6,156 bases of DNA, taken from Crenotrichaceae bacterium. GTDB taxonomy: Bacteria; Pseudomonadota; Gammaproteobacteria; Methylococcales; DRLZ01. This document shows positions 1-5,156 of the stretch, piece by piece. The notes below the pieces were generated by a model. That model searched no databases. It was not told the origin of the DNA and was given only the letters and a program-made list of their open reading frames with translations. The position numbers and the translations under genes were made by a program. The stretch covers positions 1 to 6,156 of the forward strand of contig DRLZ01000390.1 of NCBI GenBank assembly GCA_011322755.1, written 5' to 3'. The first letter of the stretch is position 1; each line of letters begins with the position of its first letter.

Positions 1-1
1 A

Positions 2-550
2 CCTGAATTCGATAAATACCCTGAATTCGGATTTCTGCAAGTGGGAGAGCCGAAATCACATTTGTTGGGCGCGGTGCTGGAAGGTGAATTTAAATCATTT
101 TATAAGACCAGGCCTTCGACAGTAAATGTTGGCAGCCTCGACAGCCTGGGTGGTCAAAGCAGCGATTTGATAACCAACACTGTCTTGCAGCAATCACTTC
201 CATCTGCCCGGTTGGTGATTTTTTCTTCGAATGAGTTTGTTGCCGATAAAGCCTTGCGTTTACTGGCAAGTGCAAATGGTATTGTTTCATCTAACATTGT
301 CAATTTGATTGAAAATACTGTGGATTGGGCTGTGCAGGATTCAGCACTGTTATCAATTCGTAACCGCGGGTATTTTTCCAGAACGCTGAAACCAATGGCG
401 CAGTCAAAGCAGATATATTGGGAATATTTGAATTATGCATTGGCATTATCTGGTTTGATGGTGGTCTTTGTTGTATACAAAATGTATCAGGCACACAGGA
501 GACGCTCACATCGGTTGTTGCTTAAAGAGGTCGGTATCGATGCGAAGTAA
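2..550 (+). CDS. GldG-like ABC exporter auxiliary subunit, C-terminal part (5' partial)
   Basis: The frame is open from the first complete codon at base 2, so this is the C-terminal 182 residues of a longer protein; the GTG at 41 is internal and not a credible start. The family (GldG-like / 'ABC-type uncharacterized transport system' proteins) sits on the periplasmic side of an ABC-2-type exporter together with an ATPase and a permease. Visible features are the stretch SARLVIFSSNEF followed by a segment containing NTVDWAVQDSALLSIRNR, the typical end of the extracytoplasmic domain (Asn, then VDW, then an 'L..IR.R' signature). A single membrane helix follows (LNYALALSGLMVVFVVYKMY, about bases 428-487), and then a basic tail (AHRRRSHR). 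The stop codon overlaps the start of the DUF4340 gene, which is the usual partner. Substrate is unknown. I am confident of the family type and less so of any transported molecule. Confidence 0.75.
   Translation, partial: PEFDKYPEFGFLQVGEPKSHLLGAVLEGEFKSFYKTRPSTVNVGSLDSLGGQSSDLITNTVLQQSLPSARLVIFSSNEFVADKALRLLASANGIVSSNIVNLIENTVDWAVQDSALLSIRNRGYFSRTLKPMAQSKQIYWEYLNYALALSGLMVVFVVYKMYQAHRRRSHRLLLKEVGIDAK
524..530 (+). promoter_or_regulatory. Ribosome binding site deciding the DUF4340 start
   Basis: AAAGAGG lies 9 bases before the ATG at 540, inside the end of the upstream gene. It supports the ATG at 540 over the in-frame ATG at 468, which would add 24 residues without hydrophobic or family-like character and would overlap the upstream gene by 83 bases. 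Confidence 0.6.
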
Positions 551-1064
551 AGCGTTGTGGGTACTGGTGACAGTGCTGTTTATACAGATCAGTTTTATCG
601 CCTGGACGATGATCAACGATTCTCTGGAGGGAAGAGAGGATCAGTTGTTATTTACATTGGATCGTACACAGATTAATGAAATTATTATTGAAAAAAATAA
701 TCAGCCGCCGCTAAAGATTAAGCGATCCGAGAATCACTGGATACTCCCTGAAATCAACAATGCTAAGGCAAAGACCAGCCAGGTTGAGCTATTTCTTTCC
801 AGATTGTTGAGTATCAAGTCGAGCTGGCCTGTTGCGCAAACAAAATCATCAGTGAATCAATTCAAGGTTGGTGACAATCAATATCTGGCTAAAATTGAAC
901 TTGGTTTAAACACCCAACAGAAAGTTGAGTTACTTTTAGGACTATCTCCGGGAGCGAAGTCAACCTATGCGCGCATAGAAGGTCAGCGTAATATTTACCT
1001 GATCCCGTTTAATATTCTGGATTTATCTGTTAGAGCGGATGACTGGCGTGAGATAAGTCATTAA
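540..1064 (+). CDS. DUF4340 domain protein, membrane-anchored, ABC exporter-associated
   Basis: This is a 174-residue protein starting at the ATG at 540, inside the 3' end of the GldG-like gene (11-base overlap, so translation is probably coupled). Residues about 5-23 form one hydrophobic helix after a short basic N-terminus (MRSK), giving a membrane-anchored protein with most of the chain outside the cytoplasm. The rest shows the DUF4340 pattern: alternating beta-strand segments such as INEIIIEK and PPLKIKR, then NHWILPE, then VELFLSRLLSIKSSWPVA, then the end-motif YARIEGQRNIYLI. DUF4340 proteins occur beside GldG-like exporter subunits; their molecular role is not established. At 174 residues it is a short, single-domain version, since many members are longer. 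No frameshift or stop is visible, so it looks complete. Confidence 0.72.
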   Translation: MRSKALWVLVTVLFIQISFIAWTMINDSLEGREDQLLFTLDRTQINEIIIEKNNQPPLKIKRSENHWILPEINNAKAKTSQVELFLSRLLSIKSSWPVAQTKSSVNQFKVGDNQYLAKIELGLNTQQKVELLLGLSPGAKSTYARIEGQRNIYLIPFNILDLSVRADDWREISH

Positions 1065-1098
1065 TTACACACGATGTCAGTGATTCTGAAAGTGTAAT
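1064..1098 (+). repeat. Inverted repeat after the DUF4340 stop codon
   Basis: ATTACAC (1064-1070) is the exact reverse complement of GTGTAAT (1092-1098). The 21-base loop contains a second small inverted pair, TCAG (1077-1080) and CTGA (1086-1089). No run of T follows, so it is not a convincing intrinsic terminator. The arms contain the GTGTA pentamer that recurs near the candidate promoter further down, so this may be a protein-binding site. Confidence 0.35.
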
Positions 1099-1186
1099 AT
1101 CAGTGAAATTGATTCAACAAGAGCGGTAATTTTGGATATTAAAACTAGAAGTTACTGTAAATAAACTATTTAACACATTAATGTAG

Positions 1187-1214
1187 TTGAATATTTTTAC
1201 ACTAGGTGTATATT
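1187..1214 (+). promoter_or_regulatory. Candidate sigma70 promoter for the synthase/dehydrogenase operon
   Basis: TTGAAT (1187-1192) and TATATT (1209-1214) are separated by 16 bases and match the sigma70 consensus at 4 of 6 and 5 of 6 positions. This is the best pair I found in the 219-base gap before the synthase gene. Transcription would begin near 1221 and give a leader of about 60 bases. The near-palindrome TACACTAGGTGTA fills the end of the spacer and touches the -10 box. This is inference from sequence only. Confidence 0.4.
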
Positions 1215-1234
1215 GAGCATGTAGACTAAGTGTA
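1198..1234 (+). promoter_or_regulatory. Paired operator-like sites overlapping the candidate promoter
   Basis: TACACTAGGTGTA (1198-1210) has perfect 5-base inverted arms (TACAC/GTGTA) around TAG. TAGACTAAGTGTA (1222-1234) repeats it with 11 of 13 identical bases, starting 24 bases later. The first copy lies between the -35 and -10 boxes and the second at the expected transcription start. This is where a repressor that blocks RNA polymerase would bind. No regulator gene is in the window, so the binding protein is unknown. Confidence 0.35.
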
Positions 1235-1272
1235 TTTTGTTATGTATCACTGAAATGATCACTTTTTAAGTA

Positions 1273-1281
1273 AAGGTGGGG
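1273..1281 (+). promoter_or_regulatory. Ribosome binding site of the synthase gene
   Basis: AAGGTGGGG ends two bases before the ATG at 1284, with the AAGG core about 7 bases upstream of it. It fixes the start of the synthase, which also matches where the family normally begins (MKASELFIRCLENEGV). Confidence 0.5.
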
Positions 1282-1283
1282 CG

Positions 1284-2924
1284 ATGAAAGCCAGTGAATT
1301 ATTCATTCGTTGTTTGGAGAATGAAGGTGTCGAATATATCTTTGGCTTGCCGGGAGAGGAAAACCTTGATTTTCTGGAGTCGTTACGAACTTCAAAAATA
1401 AAATTTGTTCTAACCCGGCATGAACAAGGCGCTGGATTTATGGCAGCGACTTATGGTCGTTTAACCGGTAAATCAGGCGTATGTCTTTCCACGTTGGGGC
1501 CGGGTGCTACCAACCTGGTTACACCTGCAGCCTACGCTCAGCTTGGTGCAATGCCAATTGTAATCATTACCGGGCAGAAACCCGTACACTCCAGCAAACA
1601 AGGGCTGTTTCAGATTATTGATATTGTTGATGTCATGCAGCCACTCACCAAATTCTCCAAGCAGGTACTCCGCGGTGATCGGATCCCCGCAATCATTCGC
1701 AATGCTTTTCGCAGAGCAGAAACCGAACGCCCAGGTGCTGCACATATTGAGTTCCCGGAAGATGTCGCAGAGGAGATTGTTGCAGCGAAACCTATTGCAA
1801 TACATTCAGTACGCAGACCGGATGCCGACCAGCTTGCGATTGATGATGCCGTTGAACGTCTTGAGCAGGCTACACATCCGATTATTCTGATCGGTGCTGG
1901 AGCTAACCGGAAACGTGTATCAATGATGTTGAACCGTTTTATTGATAAAACAGGCATTCCATTTCTCGATACCCAGATGGGTAAAGGGGTTATCAGTGAA
2001 GATCATGAATTATTTCTGGGTACAGCGGCACTTTCAGATCATGACTACCTGCATTGCGCGATAGAACGCGCTGATTTAATTATTAACGTTGGGCATGATG
2101 TGGTAGAAAAACCGCCGTTTTTTATGGAAGACAATGGTTTTGATGTGATCCATATTAATTTTACTCCACCACAAGTTGATGAAATCTATTTTCCTCAGCA
2201 TGAAGTGATTGGTGATATTGCCAACGCTCTCGGGGAAATGGAAAAAGCGGTTACTGTGCAGAATCATTGGGATTTTTCCTACTTTTTTCGGGTCAAACAG
2301 GTGGTTGATGAAAAACTCGCTGAAAATATTGACTCTGATCATTTTCCAATACTTCCTCAGCGTATTATTTCTGATGTCCGAAAAGTAATGAGACCGTTTG
2401 ATATTCTGGCGCTGGATAACGGCATGTTCAAAATCTGGTTTGCCCGTCATTACCGGGCGCTGGAGCCAAATACAATTCTTCTGGATAACGCGCTGGCAAC
2501 CATGGGCGCAGGGTTGCCTTCTGCGATGGCCGCTAAACTGGTTCATCCGGAACGTAGAGTCATTGCAGTTTGTGGAGATGGCGGTTTTATGATGAACAGC
2601 CAGGAAATAGAAACAGCGCTGCGTATGAAACTCAATCTCGTTGTGTTGATTCTGAATGATAACAGTTACGGGATGATCAAATGGAAGCAACACGGCATGG
2701 ATCTACCGGAGTGGGGTCTGGATTTTGGTAATCCAGACTTTGTTAAATATGCTGAAAGTTATGGTGCACATGGTTTTCGGGTGGAGTCAACAAAGGATTT
2801 GCTGCCTTTATTGCAGCAGTGCCTCGAGGCAACGGGTGTTTATATTATCGAAGTCCCGATTGACTATTCCCAAAATGATACTGTACTGGGTAACGATCTC
2901 AGCCAAAAAGTCTGTGTGAGCTAA
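1284..2924 (+). CDS. Acetolactate synthase-like ThDP enzyme (catabolic AlsS type, no small subunit)
   Basis: This is a complete 546-residue thiamine-diphosphate enzyme, predicted cytosolic, of normal length. It has an N-terminal PYR domain (about 1-165), a central domain (about 185-320) and a C-terminal PP domain (about 370-525). Visible landmarks are the cofactor-activating Glu47 in RHEQGAGFMA, the LGPGATNL loop (71-78), PLTKFS (120-125), and the metal/ThDP motif from GDGGFMMNSQE (431-441) to NDN (458-460). The family condenses two pyruvates to 2-acetolactate and CO2. The RFDDR motif of FAD-dependent anabolic synthases is absent; the equivalent place reads VGHDVVEKPP (269-278). The C-terminus (DFGNPDFVKYAESYGAHGFRV, then VPIDYS) resembles catabolic, FAD-independent AlsS. 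No small subunit gene follows; an aldehyde dehydrogenase does, one base later. The exact reaction is therefore uncertain: acetolactate synthase is the best label, but another 2-keto acid decarboxylase or carboligase is possible. Confidence 0.85.
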   Translation: MKASELFIRCLENEGVEYIFGLPGEENLDFLESLRTSKIKFVLTRHEQGAGFMAATYGRLTGKSGVCLSTLGPGATNLVTPAAYAQLGAMPIVIITGQKPVHSSKQGLFQIIDIVDVMQPLTKFSKQVLRGDRIPAIIRNAFRRAETERPGAAHIEFPEDVAEEIVAAKPIAIHSVRRPDADQLAIDDAVERLEQATHPIILIGAGANRKRVSMMLNRFIDKTGIPFLDTQMGKGVISEDHELFLGTAALSDHDYLHCAIERADLIINVGHDVVEKPPFFMEDNGFDVIHINFTPPQVDEIYFPQHEVIGDIANALGEMEKAVTVQNHWDFSYFFRVKQVVDEKLAENIDSDHFPILPQRIISDVRKVMRPFDILALDNGMFKIWFARHYRALEPNTILLDNALATMGAGLPSAMAAKLVHPERRVIAVCGDGGFMMNSQEIETALRMKLNLVVLILNDNSYGMIKWKQHGMDLPEWGLDFGNPDFVKYAESYGAHGFRVESTKDLLPLLQQCLEATGVYIIEVPIDYSQNDTVLGNDLSQKVCVS

Positions 2925-2925
2925 G

Positions 2926-4362
2926 ATGACAACAAAACAATATCCTATCTATGTTGGCGGATCATTTCAAAAAACTGACAATGAACTCGATGTCGTTAAT
3001 CCTTATTCTGGTGAAGTCTGTTTTACAACTTTTCTAGCCGCTGCTGCACAGTTTGAGCAAGCAACTCAAGCTGCTGTTGCTGTAAGGTCGGAAATGCAGA
3101 ATCTTCCGGCCTATCAGCGCTATGAGATTTTGATGTCGATCAGTCAGCAGATTGATGCTGCTAGTGGTGAATTTGCGACGCTGATGGCAAACGAAGCAGG
3201 TAAGCCGTATTCAACAGCATTGGCTGAAGTGGGTCGTGCAGTGCAGACATTTCTGGTAGCGGCTGAGGAATCCAAGCGTTTGCCAGGGGAAGTGCTGAGT
3301 CTGGACTGGATGCCCAATGCAGCTGGAAAACACGGTGTGGTGGAATATTTTCCAGTGGGACTGGTCGCTGGTATTACCCCGTTTAATTTTCCACTGAATC
3401 TGGTCGCACACAAGGTCGCGCCAGCTATCGCAGCGGGTTGTCCAATGGTTTTGAAGCCGGCATCGAGTACCCCTGTCACCGCACTCAAGCTGGCTGAAAT
3501 AATTGATCGAACCAGCTTGCCAAAAGGCGCGTTTTCAGTGTTGCCAATGGATCGGCAAACAGGCAACCGTCTGGTTACAGATGATCGGTATCAGCTGCTC
3601 ACGTTTACCGGCTCGGCAGAAGTTGGCTGGTTAATGAAAAAGAATTCAGGAAAGAAGAAAATCGTACTGGAATTGGGTGGCAATGCAGGACTGATTATTG
3701 AAGCAGACGCCGATCTCGATAAAGCCACCAGTAAAGCAGTGGTAGGCGGTTTTTCCTATGCAGGGCAAAGCTGTATCCATACCCAGCGAATTTATGTCCA
3801 TACATCAGTTTATGATGATTTTACTGAGCGCTATGTGAAAGCAGTCAAAGCACTAAAGGTTGGCGACCCACTCAAGCCGGAGACAGCTGTTGCCTCAATG
3901 ATTGATGAAAATAATGCATATCGTATTGAGCAATGGGTGAATGAAGCAGTACAAGCAGGAGCAACCATGTTATGTGGTGGTGTTCGGAAAGGGGCATTGT
4001 ATCAACCAACTGTGATGACCAATACCAAACCAGACATGAAGGTAACCTACGAAGAAGCCTTTGCACCTGTTGTGGTGATTGAAAAATACACTGATTTTAA
4101 ACAAGCAGTGGACGCGGTCAATGAATCTGCTTATGGTCTGCAGGCGGGAGTATTCACCAATGATAATCGAAAAATTCGCTATGCATTTACCCATCTTGAA
4201 GTTGGCGGATTAACCGTTAATGAAACCCCAACATTTCGAGCAGACCATATGCCATACGGTGGAGTTAAGGATTCTGGTATTGGTCGGGAAGGCCCGAAGT
4301 ATGCAATTCATGATATGTTGGAGCCCAGAATTTTAGTTTTTGAAGACACAAATTTTCTTTAG
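2926..4362 (+). CDS. NAD(P)-dependent aldehyde dehydrogenase
   Basis: This is a complete 478-residue member of the aldehyde dehydrogenase superfamily, predicted cytosolic, oxidising an aldehyde to its acid with NAD(P)+. Catalytic landmarks are all present: Asn154 in TPFNFPLN, Lys177 in VLKPAS, the FTGS turn (227-230), general base Glu249 in LELGG, nucleophile Cys283 in GQSCIHTQR, and the cofactor-binding EEAFAP (376-381). The position three residues after Lys177, Glu in strictly NAD-dependent enzymes such as ALDH2, is Ser180 here, which makes NADP+ or dual use possible (inference). The end of the protein (NETPTFRADHMPYGGVKDSG) resembles lactaldehyde/glyceraldehyde-3-phosphate-type dehydrogenases, but the substrate cannot be assigned. 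The ATG lies one base after the synthase stop; a weak GTGAG (2916-2920) inside the synthase gene is the only ribosome site, so translation is probably coupled. The two proteins likely serve one pathway. Confidence 0.88.
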   Translation: MTTKQYPIYVGGSFQKTDNELDVVNPYSGEVCFTTFLAAAAQFEQATQAAVAVRSEMQNLPAYQRYEILMSISQQIDAASGEFATLMANEAGKPYSTALAEVGRAVQTFLVAAEESKRLPGEVLSLDWMPNAAGKHGVVEYFPVGLVAGITPFNFPLNLVAHKVAPAIAAGCPMVLKPASSTPVTALKLAEIIDRTSLPKGAFSVLPMDRQTGNRLVTDDRYQLLTFTGSAEVGWLMKKNSGKKKIVLELGGNAGLIIEADADLDKATSKAVVGGFSYAGQSCIHTQRIYVHTSVYDDFTERYVKAVKALKVGDPLKPETAVASMIDENNAYRIEQWVNEAVQAGATMLCGGVRKGALYQPTVMTNTKPDMKVTYEEAFAPVVVIEKYTDFKQAVDAVNESAYGLQAGVFTNDNRKIRYAFTHLEVGGLTVNETPTFRADHMPYGGVKDSGIGREGPKYAIHDMLEPRILVFEDTNFL

Positions 4363-4514
4363 TGCCTTGCGCAGTGATGTGTTTTCGTACAGTTGTTTAC
4401 TAGCAAATGGTTCAGATGGCATTGATGGTGAGCTGCGTAGAATCTAGCTGCGGTGGACAGAGATCATCGATAAATTATTCTTGCCTGATTGTATTGACAT
4501 CGTTATGATACCAA

Positions 4515-4542
4515 TTGAAACAGTTGGTTGCGTGATTTTATT
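4515..4542 (+). promoter_or_regulatory. Weak candidate promoter of the TRL lipoprotein gene
   Basis: TTGAAA (4515-4520) and TTTATT (4537-4542) are 16 bases apart. The first is a good -35 box and the second a mediocre -10. The 241-base gap before the lipoprotein gene shows no terminator hairpin with a T run after the dehydrogenase, so read-through from the upstream operon is also possible. Apart from this pair I see only a 7-base direct repeat, AGCTGCG, at 4431 and 4446. Confidence 0.2.
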
Positions 4543-4591
4543 GATGTTAATTCTTCAGGTGATAGCTGTCTTGTTTTAAATAACATAAGAT

Positions 4592-4597
4592 AAGGAG
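4592..4597 (+). promoter_or_regulatory. Ribosome binding site choosing the second ATG
   Basis: A strong AAGGAG directly abuts the first ATG (4598), leaving no spacer, but is 6 bases before the second in-frame ATG (4604). Normal spacing therefore favours initiation at 4604. Confidence 0.7.
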
Positions 4598-4603
4598 ATG
4601 ACA

Positions 4604-4924
4604 ATGTTAAAAGTAAAGACAACGGTAATGGTGGGTGTGATGGTTGGCGCAGCATTATTAACAGGTTGCGCAACCAACCAGCCGATCGGGGCTGTATATA
4701 CAGATCTGGCACTGCCGGTACAGGCAACTGATGAACATGGGTCCTATTCAAAAGTAGGCAGGTCAACATGTATCAGTTATGTTGCGATGGTTGCTCAAGG
4801 TGATTGCAGTGTTAATGCGGCAAAGCGCGATGGTGGAATTACTTCAGTACATCATATGGATTGGAGAGTGCATAGTTTGCTTGGCATTATTAGTCGTTAT
4901 GAGTTATCCGTTTACGGCGACTAA
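4604..4924 (+). CDS. TRL-family outer-membrane lipoprotein
   Basis: This is a 106-residue predicted lipoprotein. The N-terminus has a basic start (MLKVK), a hydrophobic core and a lipobox LLTGC, so signal peptidase II would cut before Cys22. The +2 residue is Ala and not Asp, which in Gram-negative bacteria predicts sorting to the outer membrane. The mature part shows the TRL-like pattern: PIGAVYTDL just after the anchor, then YSKVGRSTC, then GDCSVNAAKRDGGITSVHHMDW, ending in ELSVYG. The TRL family is small, named after a tRNA-linked locus, and has no established biochemical function. Two extra cysteines (56 and 68) could form a disulfide in the periplasm. I chose the ATG at 4604 because of ribosome-site spacing; starting at 4598 adds only two residues. 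The gene stands alone, and a strong terminator lies 16 bases after its stop. Confidence 0.8.
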   Translation: MLKVKTTVMVGVMVGAALLTGCATNQPIGAVYTDLALPVQATDEHGSYSKVGRSTCISYVAMVAQGDCSVNAAKRDGGITSVHHMDWRVHSLLGIISRYELSVYGD

Positions 4925-4940
4925 TATAGTAATTGAGATT

Positions 4941-4971
4941 AAAAAAGGCGCAATTGTTTGCGCCTTTTTTT
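4941..4971 (+). terminator. Intrinsic terminator after the TRL gene
   Basis: AAAAAAGGCGCAA (4941-4953) pairs perfectly with TTGCGCCTTTTTT (4958-4970) over 13 bp, with the 4-base loop TTGT and a run of seven T at 4965-4971. Five G:C pairs sit at the heart of the stem. The A run on the left arm gives the opposite strand a T run too, so it could work in both directions and shield the lipoprotein gene from the insertion sequence side. Confidence 0.92.
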
Positions 4972-4990
4972 GTTGGTGATTTTCTCGTAA

Positions 4991-5044
4991 GCTGGAAAAA
5001 ACAGCTGAGGCTGGAAATAACAGTTACTGGTTATTTAGTCAGCC
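4991..5044 (+). repeat. Tandem repeat and hairpin cluster before the IS
   Basis: GCTGGAAAAAACAGCT (4991-5006) is repeated at 19-base spacing as GCTGGAAATAACAGTT (5010-5025), with 14 of 16 identical bases. The second copy is also one arm of an inverted repeat: AAATAAC (5015-5021) pairs with GTTATTT (5030-5036), and GGCTG (5009-5013) with CAGCC (5040-5044), giving 12 pairs with a small internal loop. Its role is unknown; it may lie at or just outside the insertion sequence boundary. Confidence 0.45.
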
Positions 5045-5045
5045 C

Positions 5046-5076
5046 TTAAAAAACATTCATCCTATTGAAATATAAT
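5046..5076 (+). promoter_or_regulatory. Candidate transposase promoter
   Basis: A perfect TATAAT at 5071-5076 is preceded by TTAAAA (5046-5051) at a long 19-base spacing. It would start a transcript near 5083 with a leader of about 75 bases containing the hairpin at 5106-5144. The -35 box is weak, so this is tentative. Confidence 0.28.
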
Positions 5077-5105
5077 CATATTATACGAAATTAGCCACAT
5101 TCAAA

Positions 5106-5144
5106 CGACCAGAAATGTTAAAATAGAGTCTACTTTTCTGGTCG
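5106..5144 (+). repeat. Perfect 10-bp inverted repeat in the transposase leader
   Basis: CGACCAGAAA (5106-5115) and TTTCTGGTCG (5135-5144) are exact reverse complements separated by 19 bases, ending 12 bases before the transposase ATG. There is no T run after it, so it is not a standard terminator. It could be an RNA structure that damps transposase expression or a binding site for transposase. It is not a pair of IS ends, because both arms lie on the same side of the gene. Confidence 0.55.
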
Positions 5145-5156
5145 AAATGGTGAACA

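Noticed and set aside
2..29. CCTGAATTCG repeated at 2-11 and 20-29, giving two PEF tripeptides six codons apart.
   Set aside because: Lies within the coding frame of the GldG-like protein and is too short to mean more than local sequence similarity.
1064..1098. The hairpin after the DUF4340 gene as an intrinsic terminator.
   Set aside because: The stem is only 7 AT-rich pairs with a 21-base loop and no T run follows; kept only as an inverted repeat.
2076..2693. A 205-codon open frame on the minus strand inside the synthase gene.
   Set aside because: It is fully covered by a well-conserved ThDP enzyme on the + strand; the translation has no recognisable domain and looks like a shadow frame.
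4494..4499. A perfect -35 box TTGACA upstream of the TRL gene.
   Set aside because: No acceptable -10 box lies 15-19 bases downstream (that stretch reads about TTGAAACAG); TATGAT at 4504 is only 4 bases away.
4448..4579. A hydrophobic open stretch (from ATG 4505: MIPIETVGCVILLMLILQVIAVLF) that might be a tiny membrane peptide.
   Set aside because: Only 24 codons, no ribosome binding site, and it overlaps the expected promoter zone of the TRL gene; open stretches of this length arise by chance.
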